Shown here: positions 1 to 6,560 of the stretch, piece after piece
Numbering within the stretch: position 1 is the first letter of the stretch
Layout: every line of letters starts with the position of its first letter
Source: a virus
Virus record (IMG/VR): IMGVR_UViG_3300033553_000092
Coordinates: 1-53,984 of that record
Length of the DNA: 53,984 nucleotides
Direction: 5' to 3' (one strand)
Made by a program: the position numbers and the translations under genes
Notes under the pieces: generated by a model
Database searches by the model: none
What the model was told of the DNA's origin: nothing
What the model saw: the letters and a program-made list of their open reading frames with translations, nothing else

Positions 1-59
1 AGCTTGTCGAGCCATCGGTAGCCGGTAGCGGTTCGTTCTCGATCTGGTCGCCAGCTCAT
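1..59 (-). CDS. 5' fragment of the 83-aa gene completed at the right end
   Basis: The first 19 codons of the gene at 53651-53902 appear here because of the terminal overlap. The ATG at 59-57 overlaps the TGA of the neighbour gene as ATGA. The frame runs off the window; on the circle it continues intact. It is not a second gene. Confidence 0.9.
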   Translation of the reverse strand, partial: MSWRPDRERTATGYRWLDK

Positions 60-141
60 TCTCTTATCTCCCTCATATGGCCAATCCATTGCTCGGTCAC
101 AGCCTTACCTTCATACAGGAACTGAGCCTGGCCAATCCAAC
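1..141. repeat. Left copy of 141-bp terminal direct repeat
   Basis: Bases 1-141 are identical to 53844-53984. The copy contains the 5' end of the gene completed at the right end (ATG at 59) and the 3' end of the gene starting at 220, so the two ends join into one continuous gene-bearing circle. 141 is the default largest k-mer of a widely used metagenome assembler, so this is most likely an assembly overlap of a circular or circularly permuted genome, not a packaged terminal repeat. Confidence 0.97.
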
Positions 142-220
142 CGCAGAAAATGCAGTACGGAAGCATCCCAGTTCCGTATCCTTGCTCCTGAACGATCCCG
201 AGTCTCATCTCATGCTTCAT
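56..220 (-). CDS. Small zinc-ribbon-like protein (54 aa)
   Basis: Start chosen at ATG 220 because of the good ribosome-binding site GAGGAGG just upstream and the ATGA overlap with the helicase-loader stop at 217. A CxxC pair (YCIFCGW) and Trp/Tyr-rich C-terminus suggest half of a small zinc knuckle; no second Cys pair is visible, so metal binding is unproven. The gene sits directly after the DnaC-like loader in the early operon and crosses the assembly junction. Function unknown. Confidence 0.7.
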   Translation of the reverse strand: MKHEMRLGIVQEQGYGTGMLPYCIFCGWIGQAQFLYEGKAVTEQWIGHMREIRE

Positions 221-963
221 CGCTTTCCTCCTCGTTGGCTCTTGCCGGGGATCGCTACAGACAGCATCGTGTCCGCCCACCTATCGACGAACCTGGCCCA
301 CTCAGGCACAGACCTCAACGTAGCGGTGGTCAGGTTCGTCGTCACGAGCATCGGGCGACCTCCTGCGGTCCTCTTCTCCACAATCAAATCAATCGTCCCT
401 ACGGTCCAAGGGGCAGGCTCTAACACGCCCCAGTCATCCAGGACCAACAGCTCGGGAGCGACCATCTGGTCAACAATCGACGCCCTGGTCACTTCCTTGT
501 TCTCCAGATTCGTGATCAGCTCAGCAGCATTCACAAACCGAGATCGTATTCCTTGATCCCATAGCGCCTTCGAAGCGAGAGCAGCAGCCATCGACTTGCC
601 TGTACCAACAGGACCATGAATCAACAACCCTTCTCCACGAACACGGTTCTGGACCCACTTACCAATCAGATCAGCCGCACGACAAGTCTCCCAATTCGAT
701 TCAAGAACGTACTTGCGTGGCCAACCTCGACCGATCATCAACTGATCACGTTCACGACGAGCGATCACCGGGATCAGACAAGGCGGTTCCACGTTCATCA
801 GCGGACACTGACCGGCGATCGTCAGCTCTTCGTGCTCGTAACGAATCTGACCATTGCAGTCGGCATGGCAGGGCGGAACAAAATCACCACTCTCGTTCAG
901 ACGAAACAGCGTCTCCGTGGCCTTCCGTTTCCGGTCCACGATGGCGCTCCACTCTGCCTCCAT
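217..963 (-). CDS. DnaC/IstB-like helicase-loader ATPase
   Basis: AAA+ ATPase of about 248 aa. The N-terminus has a Cys/His cluster (CHADC, then two more Cys) that may bind zinc. Walker A GPVGTGKS lies near residues 117-124, Walker B LLVLDDWG follows about 60 residues later, and a sensor-1 motif TTNLT near the C-terminus. Proteins of this type load the replicative helicase onto phage or host DNA. No phage helicase or polymerase is recognisable here, so it probably recruits host DnaB to the phage origin. The start is ambiguous: ATG 963 or ATG 987. Either way the gene overlaps its upstream neighbour by 80-104 bases, unusual for this compact genome. The next gene starts by ATGA overlap. Confidence 0.9.
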   Translation of the reverse strand: MEAEWSAIVDRKRKATETLFRLNESGDFVPPCHADCNGQIRYEHEELTIAGQCPLMNVEPPCLIPVIARRERDQLMIGRGWPRKYVLESNWETCRAADLIGKWVQNRVRGEGLLIHGPVGTGKSMAAALASKALWDQGIRSRFVNAAELITNLENKEVTRASIVDQMVAPELLVLDDWGVLEPAPWTVGTIDLIVEKRTAGGRPMLVTTNLTTATLRSVPEWARFVDRWADTMLSVAIPGKSQRGGKR

Positions 964-1219
964 TATCTCTAGCGAATCTTTCGGCATTCTTCACCCAATT
1001 CCCGAATCGACTTCGATACTTGATCTTCTTGGTCTGCTCATGCTCCGACATCCACACCGACCAGGCGAGAGCCTCCTTGCCCAAATCGACAGTCCGATAG
1101 GCGAAGGCAAGCGCCCGAATCATTTGCAGGTCGTACGTCGAGTCAACCGGCCATCCTGGAACGGCTTGCAACGTTTCCAGGACAGCCAGCTCGTCGTCGG
1201 TCGTATCAAACGGAAGCAT
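884..1219 (-). CDS. Hypothetical protein, possible loader partner (111 aa)
   Basis: Start taken at ATG 1219, which overlaps the upstream Zn-ribbon stop by 14 bases. The body is helical with a basic/aromatic stretch (KYRSRFGNWVKNAERFARDN), then a polar tail that lies entirely inside the helicase-loader reading frame. Position just before the loader suggests an initiator or adaptor role, but I recognise no domain. The long C-terminal overlap could mean a shifted stop codon or coupled translation. Confidence 0.7.
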   Translation of the reverse strand: MLPFDTTDDELAVLETLQAVPGWPVDSTYDLQMIRALAFAYRTVDLGKEALAWSVWMSEHEQTKKIKYRSRFGNWVKNAERFARDNGGRVERHRGPETEGHGDAVSSEREW

Positions 1220-1397
1220 CGTCGTACTGCCAGGAACAGGCCGAGCAAACCCATTTGCCAGGGCCGTTACCAGAGCGAGTCGTGTTCCCATCCGCACTGA
1301 TCTTCACGATGCGACCACCAGGCGGAATCGACTTCCGACACTCGGCACACTTACCGCCCTTCTTCGACGTGGCCCGAGCGACGATCTTCCTACTCAT
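1206..1397 (-). CDS. Small zinc-ribbon protein (63 aa)
   Basis: Two CxxC knuckles are visible (CAECRKSIPPGG and WVCSACSW) separated by about 30 residues, a four-Cys zinc ribbon; the N-terminus is basic. ATG 1397 overlaps the end of the upstream gene by 8 bases. Such ribbons are common as small DNA- or protein-binding phage factors. Specific role unknown; it lies in the replication/recombination operon between a coiled-coil protein and the putative loader partner. Confidence 0.85.
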   Translation of the reverse strand: MSRKIVARATSKKGGKCAECRKSIPPGGRIVKISADGNTTRSGNGPGKWVCSACSWQYDDASV

Positions 1398-1695
1398 CGC
1401 CAATCAACTCATTCAGCAGTTGCACGACCGACTCCAGCGTCGAGTCCTCACCGGACAAAGACCCTTCGGCACTGTCGACGTAGTGGCGGACACTGTCGAT
1501 CTGGTCACGTTCATCTTCGAACTTGTCACCAAGGCCAGATAACGTTTCGTAGACATCGTCGGCCTCCTCTTTGGCATTACTGATGCTCTCCTGCGCCCTC
1601 TCGATGTACTGGACGACCCGTTCGATGTCTCCGACAGCACCCCGGATCACATCCTTCGTTTCTTCCTTCATCAAAATCTTGTCTACAACACCCAT
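1390..1695 (-). CDS. Acidic coiled-coil protein (101 aa)
   Basis: ATG 1695 overlaps the RecB-like nuclease stop by one base (TGATG), so it is translationally coupled. The sequence is almost entirely heptad-like with a strongly acidic bias (KEEADDVYETLSGLGDKFED), predicting a long coiled coil. No catalytic motif. It may be an oligomerising partner of the adjacent nuclease, but that is inference from position only. Confidence 0.8.
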   Translation of the reverse strand: MGVVDKILMKEETKDVIRGAVGDIERVVQYIERAQESISNAKEEADDVYETLSGLGDKFEDERDQIDSVRHYVDSAEGSLSGEDSTLESVVQLLNELIGDE

Positions 1696-2879
1696 CAGTC
1701 CGTTCTCCTGTTCTTCAAAGACATGTTGCCGGGAACCAACGTGATCGTCCGATCCAACCGCTCCACATCTTCCAGATGGTCCTTCTTCCAATCGTTCATT
1801 CCGCCGATCCTCACCGTCACGGCATCGTAAAACTCATCACCCATAACCTCATGCGCTTTCCGTGCATCAACCTCCTTGGTCAGACCTTGCTCTTCAAACC
1901 ATTGCGAATCACCGAGGACAACCGGCTCCTTCGAAGCCCGAACCAGTTCGACGATCCTCCCCTTGATCCTGGCCTCCTCCTTCTCCAAGAACAGGCGGGT
2001 TTCAGTCACCTTGGCCAGACCCTTCACCTGCTCCTCAACCGTTTTGCCGTCCAACTTCTCACCGAGCGTTCTACCAATATCGGGCAGCTTCGCCCAGGCA
2101 GGACACTTCGTCTTGAACTCACACCAGTTACAGCCAGGACCGAGCACCGGATTGCCTTCTTTGTCACGCAGAATCGTGCGGGCAACCGACTCGGCCCAAG
2201 CAGCCCACGTTTCCAATTCGACCCTCGACCACACCTTCTTCAAGGCGTAGTGCTTGACAGCATCGAAGATCACCACGACCTCAACCGTGTCAGGGTCAGC
2301 GCCAGGCAAATACCGTTCGATGTTCTGCAACACCAACCAGGCATACGAGCGGCCCTGCATCCAATGATCCAGGTCCCTGTACGACGGCGGCTGACGGTTC
2401 GTCTTGTAATCACCGACGTACAGGCGGGGCGTCATGTCAACGTCGTTGTCGACACCAATCACATCCAAATATCCGCCGTACTCGATCGGACCGAAATCCT
2501 CATCCTCATACAACGGAGCAGTCAGATGCTGCTCAACCGCAATCGTGTGAATCTGAGTCAGAATCCCACCCCGCTCAATCGCCCCCTGCAAATCCGACAG
2601 AGCCTCTTCGTACCAGACCGCATCCAATCCTGGCGGCCACGACCGGCGCAACGCCTCATCGACACCAACGCCCTCGTCCTCAATCAGAAACAGGGCATCG
2701 TGAACAGCCGAACCATGCGCCAAAACAGGCGACTCGATACCAGTCCGGGCATTCTCAACGTATCGCATCCTGTACTGCATCGGACACCCTGGCTCTTCGA
2801 ACCCTGGGATCAGTTCGTAACCTCCACCGCCATAAGCGGCGATACGACTGTGATACAACATCGAACCTGGCAGTCTCAT
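1695..2879 (-). CDS. RecB/Cas4-type PD-(D/E)XK nuclease with Fe-S cysteines
   Basis: 394 aa. Nuclease core residues: His in HGSAVH (about 56-60), Asp139 in GGYLDVIG, and Asp157/Lys159 in GDYKT. A four-cysteine pattern brackets the fold: Cys32, then Cys250, Cys253 and Cys259 (CNWCEFKTKC), matching the Cx(n)Cx2Cx5C iron-sulfur staple of AddB/Cas4 nucleases. Likely a single-strand DNA exonuclease for recombination or for end processing during replication. The C-terminal 130 residues are helical. ATG 2879 overlaps the upstream stop by one base. Neighbouring SSB and annealing genes fit a recombination module. Confidence 0.92.
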   Translation of the reverse strand: MRLPGSMLYHSRIAAYGGGGYELIPGFEEPGCPMQYRMRYVENARTGIESPVLAHGSAVHDALFLIEDEGVGVDEALRRSWPPGLDAVWYEEALSDLQGAIERGGILTQIHTIAVEQHLTAPLYEDEDFGPIEYGGYLDVIGVDNDVDMTPRLYVGDYKTNRQPPSYRDLDHWMQGRSYAWLVLQNIERYLPGADPDTVEVVVIFDAVKHYALKKVWSRVELETWAAWAESVARTILRDKEGNPVLGPGCNWCEFKTKCPAWAKLPDIGRTLGEKLDGKTVEEQVKGLAKVTETRLFLEKEEARIKGRIVELVRASKEPVVLGDSQWFEEQGLTKEVDARKAHEVMGDEFYDAVTVRIGGMNDWKKDHLEDVERLDRTITLVPGNMSLKNRRTD

Positions 2880-3109
2880 CAAATCTCCTTCAAGATCGCT
2901 TTCAAATCGGTGATCGCACCATCATCCAGAACAGTCACAAACACCACCGACTCGTGCTCCGTATTCTCGCATCGGCACTCCTCGTCAGTGATCAGAACGA
3001 GTCCGACATTCTGACCGACACCATCAGGAGTCACCTTCCACGCATCGAACTTCTCGACGTGAACAATGACCGGAGCGTCACCCAGCTCGACGACCTCACC
3101 TTCATCCAT
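2879..3109 (-). CDS. Hypothetical protein (76 aa)
   Basis: Acidic, beta-rich small protein with one CRC motif (EECRCENTEHE). Starts 8 bases inside the end of the upstream gene and stops at the nuclease start (TGATG). No family recognised. Its position immediately before the nuclease makes a regulatory or accessory role possible. Confidence 0.8.
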   Translation of the reverse strand: MDEGEVVELGDAPVIVHVEKFDAWKVTPDGVGQNVGLVLITDEECRCENTEHESVVFVTVLDDGAITDLKAILKEI

Positions 3110-3632
3110 CGGAAACCTCCAGATACCTCATGGCTGCCTTACCAACAATCGGATTCACCGACGTTGTCAGACCGGCCTGCAACACTTCTACCAGCCACAT
3201 GCGCCCCAACTCAGCATCCGGATCGACTTCAGACCCAGGCAACCGAATCACCCGACCGTCCAATATTTCGTACGGGGCAAGGGCCGACTCAATCCGATCC
3301 GGGAACACCCGAATCACCGTCACACCGGACATCCGATTCGGGTCTTTCGAAGGCGGAACAACCGCATCCAGGTCGGTGTCAAGCGAATGATCGGCCACCC
3401 AGCAATCCGAGAAGGAGTCAACGAACTTGGCATTGACATGGGAGGCGACAGCGGCAAAGGCCAGGATCGAGGATCGCTCCTTCTCGTCGTTTCCGAAGTC
3501 CAGGATCACCAACTCGCCAGGATCAGTGGCGTGCCGGTGGATCACACCCATCGCCGGTATCTCACCCACCTGCTCGATCATGTCGAAGGCGAACTCGATC
3601 GTCTCTTCTAGCGTGGACGCTCTAGACGACAT
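3102..3632 (-). CDS. Hypothetical protein (176 aa)
   Basis: A soluble alpha/beta protein. Its helical N-terminus (STLEETIEFAFDMIEQVGEI) is followed by repeated hydrophobic strands and a conserved-looking VIHRHATD segment. The C-terminal half contains PGSEVDPDAELGRMW. No catalytic motif I can name. It overlaps both neighbours by 8-11 bases. Function unknown. Confidence 0.85.
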   Translation of the reverse strand: MSSRASTLEETIEFAFDMIEQVGEIPAMGVIHRHATDPGELVILDFGNDEKERSSILAFAAVASHVNAKFVDSFSDCWVADHSLDTDLDAVVPPSKDPNRMSGVTVIRVFPDRIESALAPYEILDGRVIRLPGSEVDPDAELGRMWLVEVLQAGLTTSVNPIVGKAAMRYLEVSDG

Positions 3633-3816
3633 CGACCCACTCCATCGTCACCTGCAACAGATGGTCGTAATCACCAGACATTGCCTCAGCCATATACTCG
3701 GCTTGTTCCTCCGACGAAACGCCATTCCTGCGAAGCGCCTTCTTCACGGCACCCATAACGGCAAAGGCATTGCCATCGTTTCCTAGCAACTCGACTTCAA
3801 TATCGAACTTGGCCAT
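3622..3816 (-). CDS. Hypothetical protein (64 aa)
   Basis: Start at ATG 3816, preceded by TAGGAGGAATGAC, a strong ribosome-binding site. Short beta strand followed by two amphipathic helices (AFAVMGAVKKALRRNG, EEQAEYMAEAM). It resembles many phage early microproteins of unknown role. Confidence 0.75.
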   Translation of the reverse strand: MAKFDIEVELLGNDGNAFAVMGAVKKALRRNGVSSEEQAEYMAEAMSGDYDHLLQVTMEWVDVV

Positions 3817-3826
3817 GTCATTCCTC

Positions 3827-4021
3827 CTAGAACAAGAATCCGTTGGACCGATACACAACACGAACGGGCCGAAGCTCCGGGTCGTAATCTGCGTCGATCG
3901 CTTTCTGAGCAGCACGCTTGGCCGCCGTGACTGACCTCGACGGGACCGCAACATCGATCTCCTCCGAGTACTCGCCTCGACCGTCATAGGGCATCTTGCA
4001 GAACACCGTGTACACGAACAT
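3827..4021 (-). CDS. Hypothetical protein (64 aa)
   Basis: ATG 4021 overlaps the upstream stop by one base (TGATG). The beta-alpha-beta sequence (MFVYTVFCKMPYDGRGEYSE, then SVTAAKRAAQKAI) resembles the short 'DUF-like' early actinophage proteins with a central AxxxAxxxAI helix; no named function. Confidence 0.75.
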   Translation of the reverse strand: MFVYTVFCKMPYDGRGEYSEEIDVAVPSRSVTAAKRAAQKAIDADYDPELRPVRVVYRSNGFLF

Positions 4022-4293
4022 CAGGCGCTCTTCTTCAAGTACGCCGAGACTGCGGTGGCTTCGTCGTAGGCAGACAACCAATCGCACAACGCCATTCCTA
4101 TGAACATTGCCGTGCGAAACGCCACCTTCTCCACTTCCGAGATCTCGGAGTCGGGGTCAGCTATCGCCCGCTCAACCGACTCGATCTGCTGCATATCTCC
4201 TGAGCCGATCCAGTCGCCGTACCCACCCTCGATACGGAGGCGGCGAACCGATTCCCGAGAGGCGTATTCCGCTTGCTTGATTTCTGATTCCAT
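4021..4293 (-). CDS. Hypothetical helical protein (90 aa)
   Basis: The start ATG 4293 follows the genome's stereotyped leader GAAGGAGAACGG. Mostly alpha-helical, with a hydrophobic C-terminal helix (VAFRTAMFIGMALCDWL). The leader marks it as an independently well-translated early gene. Function unknown. Confidence 0.8.
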   Translation of the reverse strand: MESEIKQAEYASRESVRRLRIEGGYGDWIGSGDMQQIESVERAIADPDSEISEVEKVAFRTAMFIGMALCDWLSAYDEATAVSAYLKKSA

Positions 4294-4320
4294 GATCCGT
4301 TCTCCTTCGGTCAATCTGAC

Positions 4321-4548
4321 TTACAGTCCGTACAGGACTGCGTTGAGCTGCTCACGTTCGCCACACAGCCGGTCAATGTCGCTGCCCCGGCCTCGGACTG
4401 GTCCGTATCCATCGACGTGTTCGCCGTTGTCCAGACGCTCCAGCGTGTTCGCCAACTGGCGCTGCAAGCCTTCGATGTCCTGGCGAAGCGATTCCTCGAT
4501 CCGCTCGATCTTGCCTTCTAGCTTGGCCTTCTGCTGATCTGTGTTCAT
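4321..4548 (-). CDS. Coiled-coil protein (75 aa)
   Basis: ATG 4548 follows the GAAGGAGAACGG leader. Residues 5-40 form an almost uninterrupted charged heptad helix (KLEGKIERIEESLRQDIEGL), followed by a Gly-rich turn and a second short helix. Likely dimeric; role unknown. Confidence 0.8.
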   Translation of the reverse strand: MNTDQQKAKLEGKIERIEESLRQDIEGLQRQLANTLERLDNGEHVDGYGPVRGRGSDIDRLCGEREQLNAVLYGL

Positions 4549-4562
4549 TTTCCGTTCTCCTT

Positions 4563-4742
4563 CTACTTCAGTGCTTGCATGTCGAGACGCTCAAAGTCGT
4601 CCATGGACAAATCGAATTCAGCGAGCGCTTCTGACAGAGTTCCATCGAACTGGTCGATTGCTGTCACAACCATCAGTGCGTCACCGGGACCCTGCTCCTG
4701 ACGGTGAATCCTGTCTAGCGAGGCTTGCGTGCGGTCATCCAT
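4563..4742 (-). CDS. Hypothetical acidic microprotein (59 aa)
   Basis: ATG GAT GAC at 4742 with the GAAGGAGAACGG leader, TAG stop at 4563. Helix-loop-helix composition, net acidic. It fills the space between two similar leader-preceded early genes, which supports its reality. Function unknown. Confidence 0.75.
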   Translation of the reverse strand: MDDRTQASLDRIHRQEQGPGDALMVVTAIDQFDGTLSEALAEFDLSMDDFERLDMQALK

Positions 4743-4768
4743 TCCGTTCTCCTTCGGTTCTTCTGCTG

Positions 4769-5014
4769 CTACAGCTGCTGCGAGCGGCTGCTGCGGCGGA
4801 TTCGGACTGATTCTTTCTTGGCTTCGATGCGAGCTTGCTTCTCCTGCTGCTCCGGGGAGTTGAAATCAAAGAGCTTCACACCTTCTGCTGCGAGCGCATA
4901 TTCAAGATTCGCAAATACGAAATTGGAAGTATCGAGATACTCCACAAATTCGGAGTCAGCTCCTGCGAGTTCGATCGCCCGATTCCGAATTTCTGTCGTG
5001 GTTGGCTGTGCCAT
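4769..5014 (-). CDS. Hypothetical protein (81 aa), first gene after promoter P1
   Basis: SD-based start at ATG 5014 (leader AAGGAGAACGGAA). An in-frame upstream ATG at 5044 lies exactly where promoter P1 should start transcription, so a leaderless 91-aa form (MEQTTTRRTEM...) is possible. Helical body with a basic C-terminus ending in RIRRSSRSQQL. First gene of a sub-operon that runs leftward through 4321, 4021 and beyond. Function unknown. Confidence 0.8.
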   Translation of the reverse strand: MAQPTTTEIRNRAIELAGADSEFVEYLDTSNFVFANLEYALAAEGVKLFDFNSPEQQEKQARIEAKKESVRIRRSSRSQQL

Positions 5015-5050
5015 TTCCGTTCTCCTTGTGGTGGTTTGTTCCATACCCCT

Positions 5051-5078
5051 ACGATAGACCCACCGCCAGGCATGTCAA
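5051..5078 (-). promoter_or_regulatory. Promoter cassette P1 (TTGACA-N16-TATCGT)
   Basis: -35 TTGACA (5078-5073), 16-bp spacer TGCCTGGCGGTGGGTC, -10 TATCGT (5056-5051). The spacer is nearly identical in P2 and P4, so it may also be an operator. The CTTGACA half resembles the start of the 13-bp stoperator of mycobacteriophage L5 (recalled consensus, complement CTTGACAKCCACC). An ATG sits six bases after the -10. Confidence 0.85.
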
Positions 5079-5158
5079 GAGTTGGCGAGGATTTTTTCGA
5101 TCACCCAACCGAGCCAAATTCCGACCAGAACCATCGGACGAAGCACATCCCGCCACAT
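5075..5158 (-). CDS. Membrane microprotein (27 aa)
   Basis: ATG 5158 overlaps the lipoprotein stop by one base (TGATG). The sequence is one hydrophobic helix (VLRPMVLVGIWLGWVIEKI) with charged ends, a predicted single-pass membrane peptide. Its TGA stop lies inside the -35 box of promoter P1. Possibly acts with the lipoprotein upstream at the host membrane. Confidence 0.65.
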   Translation of the reverse strand: MWRDVLRPMVLVGIWLGWVIEKILANS

Positions 5159-5538
5159 CAGCGCCCAGGACAGACCAGATCAAATACGCCTCCAACGAAG
5201 TACGCCATGAGCAGCCCATCGTCCGTACTCCATGTCGGATCATTGGAAGCGAAGATTTCAATGGCGCTCGTGTACGCTTGCTCTTTCGTCCAGTCGTTGT
5301 CGTAGCCCTGACAGATGATGTCGGCCAGTTCGAACATATAAGCGTCGTCCATGATGTCGACCCAGGTGACCGAGACCATCGCCGCTGACTCTTCTCTCGT
5401 CAGATCGATGGCGTCCTGGACCGTGAACGCCAAAGCTGACGGATTGGCTACCGGGGTTTGCGTATCTGCGGAACCACAGGCTCCGAGAACAACGACTGCA
5501 ACGAGCAGCCAGGTACTTAGCTTTCTAAAATGGCGCAT
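5158..5538 (-). CDS. Phage-encoded lipoprotein (126 aa)
   Basis: Start at ATG 5538, nine bases after GAGGAAG. A basic n-region (RHFRK), a hydrophobic core (LSTWLLVAVVVLGAC) and the lipobox LGAC predict lipidation at Cys21 or so. The mature part is acidic and soluble (DLTREESAAMVSVTWVDIMD), ending in LVCPGR. Phage lipoproteins anchored in the cytoplasmic membrane often block superinfection or DNA entry; that role is inferred. It overlaps the SSB stop and is coupled to a 27-aa membrane peptide. Confidence 0.85.
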   Translation of the reverse strand: MRHFRKLSTWLLVAVVVLGACGSADTQTPVANPSALAFTVQDAIDLTREESAAMVSVTWVDIMDDAYMFELADIICQGYDNDWTKEQAYTSAIEIFASNDPTWSTDDGLLMAYFVGGVFDLVCPGR

Positions 5539-5920
5539 ACGACTCATCTTCCTCAACATATTCGGGCTTCGGCATTCCAACCGAAACGTTCTTCGGAGAC
5601 AGACGATGAACAACCATCACATCGACCCGAGTACGAGACTGCTTCTTACCTTCCCTGTCCTCCCAGGATTGCTGCGACAACTCACCGAGCACATACAGCT
5701 TCTCGCCCTTGGCTTCTCCAAGTTCATCGGCCCAATACTCGGCGTTCGGACCGGCCATCTCACAGCGGATGAACGAGGTCGTCACGACCTGCTGCCTTTC
5801 CTTCGAATCGTATCGAGCACCGTTCACCGCCAATGTCCACGACAGGATCGGCCACCCGCCAGGCGTGTACTTCAACTCGGGGACAGTCGTCAGACCGCCA
5901 GCCAGTTCAACCTTGTTCAT
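5525..5920 (-). CDS. ssb: Single-stranded DNA-binding protein
   Basis: 131 aa. Typical SSB OB-fold opening (NKVELAGGLTTVPELKYTPG, then WTLAVN), a mid-domain GEKLYVLGELSQQSWEDREG strand pair, and a short acidic tail ending DESYAPF, comparable to the DIPF tip of bacterial SSB that recruits partners. Short for a bacterial SSB (about 150-180 aa) but usual for phage. ATG 5920 overlaps its upstream neighbour by ATGA. Functions with the RecB-like nuclease and the annealing-like protein. Confidence 0.92.
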   Translation of the reverse strand: MNKVELAGGLTTVPELKYTPGGWPILSWTLAVNGARYDSKERQQVVTTSFIRCEMAGPNAEYWADELGEAKGEKLYVLGELSQQSWEDREGKKQSRTRVDVMVVHRLSPKNVSVGMPKPEYVEEDESYAPF

Positions 5921-6234
5921 TTCGATCTCCTAATCCATACCTCGTCGTCTACCGTGTAAAACTCCAGGGCGGCGTCTTCGATGAAACCCCTCTTCATAGG
6001 AACACGCTGATCAACGTCGATCAGAGCGCACACAATCTGGCGAAGCAAGAACCGTTCCGAGTCTTTCGTGGCAAGATTCATGGTCATATGCGCCACATCC
6101 TCGACAGGAACTCTTCCGCCGAACTTCTGCTCGATCAGTTCGAAGAAGTCTTCGTACTCGGCTTCCATGGCGGCCTTCACCTTTCGAAGCTCCTCCTCAG
6201 GTGTCGACAGATCAACTTCTGCGAGAACCTTCAC
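5917..6234 (-). CDS. Hypothetical protein, GTG start (105 aa)
   Basis: GTG at 6234 overlaps the upstream TGA (GTGA) and is preceded by GAGGAGGG. N-terminal coiled-coil helix (STPEEELRKVKAAMEAEYED), then VPVEDVAHMTMNLATKDSE and a beta-rich end with two Trp/Tyr strands. No family recognised. Confidence 0.8.
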   Translation of the reverse strand: MKVLAEVDLSTPEEELRKVKAAMEAEYEDFFELIEQKFGGRVPVEDVAHMTMNLATKDSERFLLRQIVCALIDVDQRVPMKRGFIEDAALEFYTVDDEVWIRRSK

Positions 6235-6560
6235 AGCACCCTCCTCACCCAAAGCGTCAGGTCGTCGTCCCGCCAGTACTCGACGTATCCGGTTTCATGC
6301 ACGCCCTGCTCCCATACCTGGCCGGGTTCAGTCAGAGACAACACCATCTCCGTAAGAGACTGAGCTTTCAGTTCGGCCTCAGCGGTCCTACGAGAACAAT
6401 TCACAACCATTGTCCTCGCATCATCAGACAGGTCATCCCACTCGGGCAACACCTTCCGCATCACCGTCTGGTACTGCTCGTCGGGTGCTTCCGAAGCAGC
6501 CAGAGACATCGCCATCTGGACGGGATCGACCGTCAAGTTCAGAATCGTCGTGTCATGCAT
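6231..6560 (-). CDS. Hypothetical protein (109 aa)
   Basis: Helical protein (SLAASEAPDEQYQTVMRKVL, then TAEAELKAQSLTEMVLSLTE) with a Trp-rich C-terminal strand pair. Overlaps the annealing-like gene by 8 bases and the next gene by GTGA. No function assigned. Confidence 0.82.
   Translation of the reverse strand: MHDTTILNLTVDPVQMAMSLAASEAPDEQYQTVMRKVLPEWDDLSDDARTMVVNCSRRTAEAELKAQSLTEMVLSLTEPGQVWEQGVHETGYVEYWRDDDLTLWVRRVL

Noticed and set aside
1776-3014. 412-aa open frame on the plus strand opposite the RecB-like gene
   Set aside because: Antisense shadow; Leu/Arg/His-rich composition with no motif, and no ribosome-binding site.
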